From contig NZ_JARXVD010000019.1 in the NCBI RefSeq assembly GCF_029892685.1, forward strand, positions 1 through 64,000: a stretch of 64,000 bases of DNA, given 5' to 3'. Position 1 is the stretch's first letter; each line of letters opens with the position of its first letter. Shown piece by piece: positions 17,101-24,333 of the stretch. This stretch comes from Mycobacterium sp. OTB74. Lineage in GTDB: Bacteria; Actinomycetota; Actinomycetes; Mycobacteriales; Mycobacteriaceae. The notes beneath the pieces are model-generated. The model was not told where the DNA came from and searched no databases. It saw only the letters and a list, made by a program, of their open reading frames with translations. The translations under genes were made by a program, and so were the position numbers.

Positions 17101-20100
17101 AATTCGCCGAGCAGGTCACCGGACCTGACGGTGTGCTGGCCTCGGCTGCCCGCCTGATCCTGGGCGAGCTGGGTCTCAACGCCCCGGTCAGCCTGCCGGA
17201 GGCGACCGATTCGGAGCTGGTCGATCTGGTCACCGCCGAATTGGGTTCGGACTGGCAGCGGGTCGTCGCACCGGTCTTCGACGGCCGCAAGGCGGTCCTG
17301 TTCGACGACCGGTGGGCAAGTGCCCGTGAGGATCTCGCGCGCATCTGGTTGCTCGGCGAGGACGAGATCGATGGCGACTGGGCACGCTTGTCCGCAAGCT
17401 TCGAGGGTGCCGGACACATCGTTGCGACCCAGGCGAATTGGTGGCAGGGCAAGGCCCTGGCCGCGGGCCGCACCATCCATGCGGCGCTGTACGGGCGGGC
17501 CGCCGCCGGTGCGGAGAACCCGGAGCCGGGTCGTTACTCCAACGAGGTGGCTGTTGTCACCGGTGCCTCCAAGGGCTCGATCGCTGCATCGGTGGTCGGT
17601 CAGCTGCTGCGCGGCGGTGGGTCGGTCATCGCGACCACCTCCAAGCTGGACGACGATCGGCTGGCGTTCTACCGGACGCTGTACCGCGACCATGCCCGCT
17701 TCGGCGCGCAGCTGTGGGTGATCCCGGCCAACATGGCCTCCTACAGCGACATCGATGCGCTGGTCGAGTGGGTCGGCAATGAGCAGTCCGAAAGCCTTGG
17801 GCCGCAATCGATTCACCTGAAGGACGCGCAGACCCCGACGCTGCTGTTCCCGTTCGCTGCACCGCGCGTGGCCGGCGACCTGTCGGAGGCCGGTGCGCGT
17901 GCCGAGATGGAGATGAAGGTGCTGCTGTGGGCCGTGCAACGGCTCATCGGCGGGCTGTCGCATCTCGGTTCCGAGCGCGACATCGCCTCGCGACTGCACG
18001 TCGTGCTGCCGGGTTCGCCCAACCGCGGCATGTTCGGCGGTGACGGCGCCTACGGCGAGGCGAAGGCGGCGCTGGACGCGGTGGTCGCTCGCTGGAAGGC
18101 CGAAACCTCTTGGTCGCAACGGGTTTCGCTGGCACACGCACTGATCGGCTGGACCAAGGGCACCGGCCTGATGGGCCACAACGATGCGATCGTGGCAGCC
18201 GTTGAGGAAGCCGGCGTCACCACCTACAGCACCGACGAGATGGCGGCCATGCTGCTGGATCTGTGCAACATCGAATCGAAGGTGGCCGCCGCCCGCGAGC
18301 CGATCCAGGTCGACCTGACCGGTGGGCTGGGCGACATCGAACTGGACATGGCCGAGCTGGCTGCCAATGCTCGCAAAGACATGGTGGCCGAGTCGGCTTC
18401 GGCGGTCGAAGACGATGTCGAAGGGACCATCTCGGCGCTGCCGTCACCGCCGCGTGGCTACCAGGCCGCACCGGCGCCGGAGTGGGCCGATCTGGACATC
18501 GACCCGGCCGACATGGTGGTGCTGGTCTCCGGTGCCGAGCTCGGCCCGTACGGCTCGTCGCGCACTCGCTTCGAGATGGAGGTCTCCGGTGAGCTGTCGG
18601 CCGCGGGCGTCCTGGAGCTGGCCTGGACCACCGGGCTGGTGAAGTGGGAGGACGACCCGAAGCCGGGCTGGTACGACACCGCGACCGGTGACATGGTCGA
18701 CGAGTCCGAGTTGGTCGAGCGCTACCAGGACACGCTGCTGGAGCGAATCGGCATCCGCGAGTTCGTCGATGACGGCGCGATCGATCCCGATCATGCGTCG
18801 CCACTGATGGTTTCGGTGTTCCTGGACAAGGACTTCACCTTCGTAGTGTCGTCCGAGGCCGACGCCCGAGCCTTCGTTCAGTTCGACCCCGAGCACACCG
18901 TCATTGCGTCGGTACCAAACAGCGCCGACTGGCAGGTCACCCGTCAGGCCGGCACCGAGATCCGGGTTCCGCGCAAGGTGAAGCTGTCGCGGACCGTCGG
19001 TGCGCAGGTGCCGACCGGGTTCGACCCCAAGGTCTATGGCGTCACGCAGGACATGGTCAGCAGCATCGACCGACTGGCGTTGTGGAACCTGGTCACCACC
19101 GTCGATGCGTTCCTGTCGGCGGGCTTCAGCCCGGACGAACTGATGCGCTGGGTGCACCCGAGCATGGTGGCCTGCACGCAGGGCACTGGCATGGGTGGCA
19201 TGACCTCGATGCAGACCATGTACCACGGCAACCTGCTGGGCAAGAACAAGCCGAACGACATCCTGCAGGAAGTCCTGCCGAACGTCATCGCCGGTCACGT
19301 GGTGCAGTCCTACATCGGCAGCTACGGCGCCATGATCCACCCGGTGGGCGCCTGCGCCACGGCCGCGGTGTCGGTCGAAGAAGGCGTCGACAAGATCCGT
19401 TTGGGCAAGGCCGATTTCGTGGTCGCCGGTGGCTACGACGACCTGACGCTGGAGGCCATCATCGGCTTCGGTGACATGGCGGCCACCGCCGACACCGAGA
19501 TGATGCGCGCCAAGGGCATCAGCGACTCGAAGTTCTCCCGGGCCAACGACCGCCGTCGCCTGGGGTTCGTCGAAGGCCAGGGCGGTGGCACGGTTCTGTT
19601 GGCGCGCGGCGACCTCGCGGTGCAGATGGGTCTGCCGATTCAGGCTGTGGTGGGCTATGTTTCGTCGTTCGGTGACGGTGTGCACACCTCGATCCCGGCC
19701 CCCGGCCTTGGTGCGTTGAGTGCCGGCCGCGGCGGCCGCGAGTCGCAGTTGGTGCGCGATCTGGCCAAGCTGGGTGTGACGCCGGATGACATCGCGGTGA
19801 TCTCCAAGCACGACACCTCGACGTTGGCCAACGACCCGAACGAGACCGAGCTGCACGAGCGCTTGGCCGCGGCGATGGGCCGGTCGGCGGGCAACCCGCT
19901 GTTCATCGTCAGCCAGAAGAGCCTGACCGGGCACAGCAAGGGTGGCGCGGCCGCGTTCCAGATGCTGGGCCTGTGCCAGGTGCTGCGCGACGGCATCATC
20001 CCGCCGAACCGCAGCCTGGATTGCGTCGACGACGAACTGGCACATGCGTCCCACTTCGTCTGGGTGCGTGAGCCGCTGCGCTTCGGTGAGAAGCTGCCGC

Positions 20101-20408
20101 TCAAGGCCGGTCTGGTGACCAGCCTCGGGTTCGGTCACGTGTCGGGCATGATCGCGCTGGTGCACCCGCAGGCGCTGGTGGCCGCACTCGATCCGGCCGA
20201 GCGGGACGACTACCTGCGGCGGGCGGGCGAGCGCGTACTGGCCGGTCAGCACCGGTTGGCATCGGCGATCGCCGGCGGTCGTCCGCTGTACGAGCGGCCC
20301 GCCGACCGGCGCTTCAACCACGATTCGCCGGAGAAGCGTCAAGAGGCTGACATGCTGCTCGATCCGCAGTCGCGCCTCGGCGAGGACGGCTGGTACCGCC
20401 GACCGTGA
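11145..20408 (+). CDS. fas: Type I fatty acid synthase (FAS-I)
   Basis: The single 3087-aa polypeptide carries every FAS-I domain in mycobacterial order. Acetyltransferase: GHSQG, Ser155. Enoyl reductase: starts about residue 420 with ILLAGMTPTTVD. Dehydratase hot-dog: SGDHNPIHTD near 1236-1245. Malonyl/palmitoyl transferase: CGHSVGEY near 1449. ACP: DGASSRRNQ, pantetheine serine 1826 or 1827. Ketoreductase: VVTGASKGSIA near 2136. Ketosynthase: GACATAAVS with Cys2737, plus the later His motifs SKHDTS and TGHSKGG. It makes C16-C26 acyl-CoAs that feed phospholipids and mycolic acids. GTG start with GGGAGAAG upstream. acpS follows 43 nt after the stop and activates the ACP domain. The size matches other mycobacterial FAS-I (about 3070 aa), and no frameshift is visible. 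Confidence 0.98.
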   Translation: MTINEHHRVTSGRTNAQGAPSAALSGSRALVDQLNAGEPYAIAFGGQGASWLENLEELVSSAGIESELNEIAGEAALLLEPVARELVVVRPIGFEPMQWVRSLAADEPLPSAKQLTTAAISGPGILLAQMAAIRAVQRQGLDLTGTPPVAVAGHSQGIIAAESLKAGGTRDAELLALLQLIGAAGSLVSRRRGMVGRGDKSPMVSVTNADPERIAELLEEFSQDVRTVLPPVLSIRNGRRSVVITGTPEQLARFELYCNKITEKDEAERKNKLRGGSVFEPVFNQVQVEVGFHTPRLIDGIEVVDRWAAKIGIDTELAHHMTESIFIKPIDWVSEIERLHEAGARWIIDLGPSDTVTRLTSPIIRGLGVGIVPAATRAGQRSLFTVGAAPEVAPAWSSYVPSAVKLPDGSVKLSTKFTRLTGRSPILLAGMTPTTVDAKIVAAAANAGHWAELAGGGQVTEQVFDDRIAELTQLLEPGRAIQFNSLFLDPYLWKLQVGGKRLVQKARQSGAPIDGVVVTAGIPELEEAVALIEELHEIGITNVVFKPGTVDQIKSVIKIAAEVPGKEIIVHVEGGRAGGHHSWEDLDDLLVSTYSDLRKQSNLTICVGGGIGTPERAAEYLSGRWALAYGFPLMPVDGILVGTAAMATLEATTSPAVKQLLVETKGTDQWVGAGKAQGGMASGRSQLGADIHEIDNTASRCGRLLDEVAGDADAVAERRDEIIAAMANTAKPYFGDVADMTYLQWLQRYVELAIGDGDSTADTKKDHSPWVDITWRDRFQEMLQRAESRLNAADTGPIDTLFGANAEGEALLEDPQRSIAELLARYPEAETLRLHPADAPFFVTLCKTLGKPVNFVPVIDKDVRRWWRSDSLWQAHDARYTADQVCIIPGTQAVAGITRVDEPVGELLDRFEQACIEEVVAALVAKGEAPVSVVSRRQARAGGTGPLAVVLDSPDVLWAGRTAINPVHRIGAPSEWQVNENRSATHPSTGARLELDGADVVLNVPLSDIWITIRFTLPSATVDGGMPVVTTEDATAAMRAVLAIAAGADSVDALPQVVDNTSTLTVDWDPEEVADHTGVTATFGAPLAPGLTLVPDALVGRCWPAVFSVIGSAVTEDGFPVVEGLLSLVHLDHAAHLLAPMPAERAELTVTATASAAVDTEVGRVVPVSVTISSGDPGDGTILATLEERFAIRGRTGAVELTDPVRAGGAITDNATDTPRRRRRDVTIAAPTDMSAFAVVSGDHNPIHTDRAAALLAGLKSPIVHGMWLSAAAQHVVTATDGRATPPARLIGWTARFLGMVLPGDEIDFRVDRVGIDRGAEIIEVTAKVGGELVMAATAQLAAPKTVYAFPGQGIQHKGMGMEVRARSKAARKVWDTADKFTRDTLGFSVLHVVRDNPTSIIASGVHYHHPDGVLFLTQFTQVAMATVAAAQVAEMREQGAFVEDAIACGHSVGEYTALACVSGVYELDALLEVVFHRGSKMHDIVPRDERGRSDYRLAAIRPSQIDLDDADVTDFVAAIAEQTGEFLQIVNFNLRGSQYAIAGTVRGLEALEEEIERRREISGGKRSFIMVPGIDVPFHSEVLRVGVADFRRSLERVMPRGQDPALIVGKYIPNLVPRLFTLDRDFIQEIRDLVPAEPLDEILADYDTWINEKPSDLCRTVVIELLAWQFASPVRWIETQDLLFIEEAAGGLGVERFVEIGVKAAPTVAGLATNTLKLPEYSHSTTEVLNAERDAAVLFATDTDPEPEDDIASAAPEADTTPVEAVASAPVPAAAPAAPSGGPRPEDIGYDASDATMALIALSAKMRLDQIEPLDSIESITDGASSRRNQLLVDLGSELNLGAIDGAAEADLAGLKGQVTKLARTYKPFGPVLSDAINDQLRSVLGPSGKRPAYITERVTKTWELGEGWAKHATVELALGTREGSSVRGGDLGGLHDGALGDAASVDRVIDAAVSAVAARRGIAVSLPSAGGAGGGVVDSAALNEFAEQVTGPDGVLASAARLILGELGLNAPVSLPEATDSELVDLVTAELGSDWQRVVAPVFDGRKAVLFDDRWASAREDLARIWLLGEDEIDGDWARLSASFEGAGHIVATQANWWQGKALAAGRTIHAALYGRAAAGAENPEPGRYSNEVAVVTGASKGSIAASVVGQLLRGGGSVIATTSKLDDDRLAFYRTLYRDHARFGAQLWVIPANMASYSDIDALVEWVGNEQSESLGPQSIHLKDAQTPTLLFPFAAPRVAGDLSEAGARAEMEMKVLLWAVQRLIGGLSHLGSERDIASRLHVVLPGSPNRGMFGGDGAYGEAKAALDAVVARWKAETSWSQRVSLAHALIGWTKGTGLMGHNDAIVAAVEEAGVTTYSTDEMAAMLLDLCNIESKVAAAREPIQVDLTGGLGDIELDMAELAANARKDMVAESASAVEDDVEGTISALPSPPRGYQAAPAPEWADLDIDPADMVVLVSGAELGPYGSSRTRFEMEVSGELSAAGVLELAWTTGLVKWEDDPKPGWYDTATGDMVDESELVERYQDTLLERIGIREFVDDGAIDPDHASPLMVSVFLDKDFTFVVSSEADARAFVQFDPEHTVIASVPNSADWQVTRQAGTEIRVPRKVKLSRTVGAQVPTGFDPKVYGVTQDMVSSIDRLALWNLVTTVDAFLSAGFSPDELMRWVHPSMVACTQGTGMGGMTSMQTMYHGNLLGKNKPNDILQEVLPNVIAGHVVQSYIGSYGAMIHPVGACATAAVSVEEGVDKIRLGKADFVVAGGYDDLTLEAIIGFGDMAATADTEMMRAKGISDSKFSRANDRRRLGFVEGQGGGTVLLARGDLAVQMGLPIQAVVGYVSSFGDGVHTSIPAPGLGALSAGRGGRESQLVRDLAKLGVTPDDIAVISKHDTSTLANDPNETELHERLAAAMGRSAGNPLFIVSQKSLTGHSKGGAAAFQMLGLCQVLRDGIIPPNRSLDCVDDELAHASHFVWVREPLRFGEKLPLKAGLVTSLGFGHVSGMIALVHPQALVAALDPAERDDYLRRAGERVLAGQHRLASAIAGGRPLYERPADRRFNHDSPEKRQEADMLLDPQSRLGEDGWYRRP

Positions 20409-20451
20409 GCCCTTGCGGAGTACCGGAATTCGGTCGACTAGGTTGGTGCCC

Positions 20452-20844
20452 ATGGGCATCTTAGGTGTGGGCATCGACCTGGTCTCGATTCCGGACTTCG
20501 CCGAGCAGGTCGACCAACCCGGCACCGTCTTTGCCGAGACGTTCACCCCGGGTGAGCGCCGCGACGCCGCGGACAAGAGTTCGTCGGCGGCGCGGCACCT
20601 GGCGGCGAGGTGGGCGGCCAAGGAGGCCGTGATCAAGGCGTGGTCCGGGTCGCGGTTCTCCAAGAAGCCCGTGCTGCCCGAGGGCATTCACCGCGACATC
20701 GAGGTGGTGACCGACATGTGGGGCCGTCCGCGCGTGCGGCTGTCCGGCGAGATCGCTGAGCATCTCAAGGGCGTGGCCATTCACGTGTCGCTGACCCATG
20801 AGGGCGATACCGCCGCGGCCGTGGCGATTCTCGAAGAGGCCTAG
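20452..20844 (+). CDS. acpS: Holo-ACP synthase (4'-phosphopantetheinyl transferase)
   Basis: The 130-aa AcpS transfers phosphopantetheine from CoA to the serine of FAS-I (and other carrier proteins). Visible motifs are GVGIDLVSIPDF at residues 4-15 with the Mg-binding Asp, and RWAAKEAVIKAWSG around 59-72 with the metal-binding Glu. The C-terminal HVSLTHEGDTAAAVAI is the usual AcpS ending. The start chosen is ATG 20452, which places the GIDLV motif at the family's usual distance from the N-terminus; an in-frame extension to 20413 is unlikely. It follows fas as in other mycobacteria and is probably co-transcribed. Confidence 0.95.
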   Translation: MGILGVGIDLVSIPDFAEQVDQPGTVFAETFTPGERRDAADKSSSAARHLAARWAAKEAVIKAWSGSRFSKKPVLPEGIHRDIEVVTDMWGRPRVRLSGEIAEHLKGVAIHVSLTHEGDTAAAVAILEEA

Positions 20845-20932
20845 TTGTCACTGCGCAGAGATGGCCGTTTATGACGGATTTCGACTGGCATTCATCAGAA
20901 ACCGCAACCTCGGCGCCAGGTAACCTGCCTGC

Positions 20933-22261
20933 GTGAGTGATCTCATCGGTGCCGTTCGTGATGTGCTGCCCTCGGTGCGAGCCGATCTGGAGGACCTGGT
21001 TCGCATTCAGTCGGTGTGGGCCGACCCGGCCCGTCGGCCCGAGGTGCAGCGCAGCGCCGAACTGACCGCGAAGCTGTTGTCGGATGCGGGTTTCGGCGAC
21101 GTGCGGATCGTTCAAGAAGGCGGTGCGCCGGCGGTCATTGCGCATCACCCAGCCCCGCCAGGCGCGCCGACTGTGCTGCTCTACGCCCATCACGACGTGC
21201 AACCCGAAGGTAATCAGTCGCAGTGGGCTTCAGAGCCTTTCGAACCCACCGAACGGGACGGGCGCCTGTATGGCCGCGGCAGCGCCGACGACAAGGCCGG
21301 TATCGCAACACATTTGGCGGCCTTCCGGGCGCACGGTGGCAATCCGCCGGTCGGGGTGACGGTCTTCGTCGAGGGTGAAGAGGAGTCCGGTTCACCCTCG
21401 CTGGGCGCGTTGTTGGCCGCGCACAAGGACGCACTGGCGGCCGATGTCATCGTGATCGCCGACTCGGATAACTGGAGCACCGAGATTCCGGCGTTGACGG
21501 TGTCTCTGCGTGGTTTGGCTGACTGCGTGGTGGAGGTGGCCACTCTCGAGCACGGCCTGCACTCGGGTATCTGGGGTGGGGTGGTGCCCGACGCGCTGAG
21601 CGTTCTGGTGCGACTGCTGGCCAGCCTGCACGACGACGACGGCAATGTCGCAGTTGCGGGGTTGCACGAGGGGACCGCCGCTGACGTGGACCGCGGGCCG
21701 GACTGGGTCGCTGCCGAGGCCGGCACGCTCGACGGTGTGCAGCAGATCGGTTCCGGTTCAGTGGCACAGCGACTTTGGGCCAAGCCGGCGATCACTGTCA
21801 TCGGGATCGACACCACGCCGATCGACAAAGCGTCCAACACGCTGATCCCCAGTGCCCGCGCCAAGATCAGCCTGCGGGTTGCGCCGGGCTGCGATGCGGC
21901 CGCGCATCTGCAAGCACTGACCCGGCACCTGGAAAGCCATGCACCGTGGGGTGCCAAGGTCACGGTGACCCCGGGTGAGGTCGGACAGCCCTATGCCCTC
22001 GATGCCAGCGGTCCGGTGTACGACGCGGCGCGGGCGGCATTCACCCAGGCCTGGGGAGTGGCCCCGGTCGACATGGGGATGGGCGGGTCTATCCCGTTCA
22101 TCGCCGAATTCGCCGCAGCGTTCCCGCAGGCCACCATCCTGGTGACCGGCGTCGAGGATCCGGGCACCCAGGCGCACAGCATCAACGAGAGCCTGCATCT
22201 CGGCGTGTTCGAGAAAGCGGCGACGGCTGAGGCGTTGCTCTTAGACGCGCTCGCGCGCTAG
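20933..22261 (+). CDS. M20 family metallopeptidase / dipeptidase (Rv2522c homologue)
   Basis: The 442-aa protein has the M20 dinuclear zinc signature: LLYAHHDVQP (about residues 83-92, His ligand and Asp), GRGSADDKAG (bridging Asp), VEGEEESGSP (catalytic Glu-Glu pair) and a late AHSINESL with the final His. A typical dimerisation insert (about 195-310) begins AD-C-VVEVATLEHGLHSG. Members cleave dipeptides or N-acyl amino acids in the cytoplasm; the substrate is not known. The GTG start lies 88 nt after acpS, and the position after acpS matches M. tuberculosis Rv2522c. It may be read as the last gene of the fas operon. Confidence 0.88.
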   Translation: MSDLIGAVRDVLPSVRADLEDLVRIQSVWADPARRPEVQRSAELTAKLLSDAGFGDVRIVQEGGAPAVIAHHPAPPGAPTVLLYAHHDVQPEGNQSQWASEPFEPTERDGRLYGRGSADDKAGIATHLAAFRAHGGNPPVGVTVFVEGEEESGSPSLGALLAAHKDALAADVIVIADSDNWSTEIPALTVSLRGLADCVVEVATLEHGLHSGIWGGVVPDALSVLVRLLASLHDDDGNVAVAGLHEGTAADVDRGPDWVAAEAGTLDGVQQIGSGSVAQRLWAKPAITVIGIDTTPIDKASNTLIPSARAKISLRVAPGCDAAAHLQALTRHLESHAPWGAKVTVTPGEVGQPYALDASGPVYDAARAAFTQAWGVAPVDMGMGGSIPFIAEFAAAFPQATILVTGVEDPGTQAHSINESLHLGVFEKAATAEALLLDALAR

Positions 22262-22281
22262 GGGCTACTCGGGGCCCTGGG

Positions 22282-23550
22282 TCAGAACGCCTCCGGGTCT
22301 TCCCGAACTGCCGCGGGAACCGGGTGCTGATACAGCCGGGAAGCGTTCTCCCAGGTGATCTTTCGGATCGCGTCGGACGGTAGGTCACCGATCTCGTCGT
22401 GAATGGTCTGCTGGGTATGTGGCCACGTCGAGTCGCAGTGCGGGTAGTCGGCTTCCAACATGATGTTGTCCAGCCCGATCCGATCCCGCTGGACGAACGA
22501 CGACTGATCCTCTACCGCACAGAACCAGAAGTTGCGCACGAAAACTTCTGCCGGGGTGAGCTTCTCGCCGAGACGTTCCCAGGTGCCGTACATGGCGTGA
22601 TAGCTGAGCATGTGATCGAGGCGGTCGAGAAGCCCGGCCACCCAGCCGATGCCGCCTTCGGACAGGCAGATTTTCAGGTCCGGAAACCGGCTCGGCAGAC
22701 CGGAATACAACCAGTCCACTGCTGCTGAAATCGCATAGGCGAAGAACAACACACCTTGGACGTCTGGGGGAGCGTCCGGGGTGGTGGACGGCGACGACCC
22801 CGACGAACCGATGTGCAGATTCACCACCGTTCCGGTGTCGGCGCAGGCAGCCATCATCGGATCCCAATACCCGGAATGGATGCTCGGTAGTCCCAGCATG
22901 GCCGGGTTCTCACTGAAAGTCATTGCGTGGAAGCCGCGTTCGGCGTTCTCGTAGATCATCTTGGCGCCGAGCTGCGGGTCCAGCAGCCATGGCAGTTGGC
23001 AGGGGATGATCCGGTCCGGGTAGGAGCCGGCCCACACTTCCAGATGCCAGTCGTTCCATGCCCGCACCGATGCCAGGGCCAGGTCGCGATCAGTGGTGAC
23101 CTGCTGCAGTCGCTGACCGGCGAACCCGGGAAGAAATGACGGGAAGTTCAGTGACGCGTAGACCCCGTTGAGGTCCATGTCCCGCACCCGGGCGTGGATA
23201 TCCCAAGCGCCCCTGCGCATTTCGTCGAACCGCACCGGCTCGAAGCCATATTCGGACACCGGCCGGCCGACCACCGCGTTGAACCCGACATTCGGCAGCT
23301 CTTTGCCGTCGTATACCCAGGTCTGCCCGCCGGTGTCAGTGTCGACGACCCGCGGCGCCCGGTCCGCGAATTTGGCCGGCAACCGCCCGATGAATGTGTC
23401 TGGCGGCTCGACGATGTGGTCGTCCACCGAAATCACTGTGTACCGACGCTTGGCGCGCGGTGGGTCCGGCAGTAGTGTGACGGTCCGGTCCGCGCCCGTT
23501 TTGGCCGTCGTAAAATCGAGGTTGGTGGCCAGCTCGTCAATAGATTTCAT
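22282..23550 (-). CDS. Amidohydrolase-2 family metal-dependent hydrolase/decarboxylase
   Basis: The 422-aa amidohydrolase-2 protein has ISVDDHIVEPPDTF (about residues 40-53) as the N-terminal metal-binding region with D-x-H, VVNLHIGSSGS in the middle (metal His), ICLSEGGIGWVAG, and EADYPHCDSTWP with the catalytic Asp (about 377-388). It is distinct from the family member at 2685. Its closest neighbours on the same strand are the class II aldolase (9 nt upstream) and a CoA ligase, which suggests a three-step catabolic cassette. The substrate is unknown; ring-cleavage or acyl-CoA-derived acids are plausible from family precedent. Confidence 0.85.
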   Translation of the reverse strand: MKSIDELATNLDFTTAKTGADRTVTLLPDPPRAKRRYTVISVDDHIVEPPDTFIGRLPAKFADRAPRVVDTDTGGQTWVYDGKELPNVGFNAVVGRPVSEYGFEPVRFDEMRRGAWDIHARVRDMDLNGVYASLNFPSFLPGFAGQRLQQVTTDRDLALASVRAWNDWHLEVWAGSYPDRIIPCQLPWLLDPQLGAKMIYENAERGFHAMTFSENPAMLGLPSIHSGYWDPMMAACADTGTVVNLHIGSSGSSPSTTPDAPPDVQGVLFFAYAISAAVDWLYSGLPSRFPDLKICLSEGGIGWVAGLLDRLDHMLSYHAMYGTWERLGEKLTPAEVFVRNFWFCAVEDQSSFVQRDRIGLDNIMLEADYPHCDSTWPHTQQTIHDEIGDLPSDAIRKITWENASRLYQHPVPAAVREDPEAF

Positions 23551-23559
23551 TGCAGTGCC

Positions 23560-24333
23560 TTACTGAAGAACGGCCGGGTCGGCCTTGATGGTCATCCGCG
23601 CTGCGCCGGCCCAGTACACGTCGGCCGCCCGCTCGATCAGCGAGGACTTCATGCCCACCATGTCCGACCACTTCATCTCGGTGGGTTTGAGGCCGGTGAG
23701 CAGTACGTCGTAGGCCAGCTTGCACACACGCTCGATGGAGGCCGCCCGGTACACCGCTTCAGCCAGGTTGCGACCGGTGGCGATGACGCCGTGGTTGGCC
23801 AGGATTGTCACGTTGGCCGAGCCGATCCGCGCAGCCAATTCTGCTGCGCGCGAGCGGCTGTCGACCTCACCGTCGTACTCGTCGACCAGGCAGAGGTCAT
23901 CGAGGAACAATGAACCGGTCTGGTGCACGAACTCGGGTAGCCGTCCGAGCGCCGCCACCACGCACACGTAATACGGGTGATTGTGGATGACCACTCGCGC
24001 ATCGGGCCGGGCTCGGTGCAGCTCGGTGTGAATATGGATGGCCGGAGTGACGTCCCACTTGCCGCGCACCACGCTGGCGTCCTCGTCGACCACGCAGACG
24101 TCGGAGGCGCTGACCTCCTGCCACCACAAACCCCATGGGTTGACGTACATCTCGGTGCGGCCGTCAGGCTGCCAGGTGATGTGGCCTGCCAGGTTTTCGG
24201 CGAAACCGATTGTGGCAAGGTGCCGGAACGCGATGGCCATGGCCTGTTCGTCGGACAGGTCGACGCCGATGGGCGGGGTCACCGACGGAGCCCACACTTC
24301 TAATCCGCCACGGCGCGGTTCAGCAGCGGTCAT
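23560..24333 (-). CDS. Class II aldolase/adducin family protein
   Basis: The 257-aa protein has the class II aldolase zinc-binding pattern. VVIHNHPYYVCV (about residues 114-125) gives the H-x-H pair, ILANHGVIATG (about 183-193) provides the third His, and an N-terminal GFAENLAGHITW precedes them. Such enzymes do retro-aldol cleavage or decarboxylation of phosphorylated or CoA-linked hydroxy acids. The ATG at 24333 overlaps the end of the CoA ligase gene by 14 nt, so translation is probably coupled. The long open frame that continues upstream is antisense-like extension through the ligase and is not used. Confidence 0.82.
   Translation of the reverse strand: MTAAEPRRGGLEVWAPSVTPPIGVDLSDEQAMAIAFRHLATIGFAENLAGHITWQPDGRTEMYVNPWGLWWQEVSASDVCVVDEDASVVRGKWDVTPAIHIHTELHRARPDARVVIHNHPYYVCVVAALGRLPEFVHQTGSLFLDDLCLVDEYDGEVDSRSRAAELAARIGSANVTILANHGVIATGRNLAEAVYRAASIERVCKLAYDVLLTGLKPTEMKWSDMVGMKSSLIERAADVYWAGAARMTIKADPAVLQ

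Noticed and set aside
11261..18179. Several long minus-strand open frames opposite fas (up to 771 codons)
   Set aside because: Antisense shadows of a GC-rich gene; composition rich in Arg, Gly, His and Asp without any family motif.
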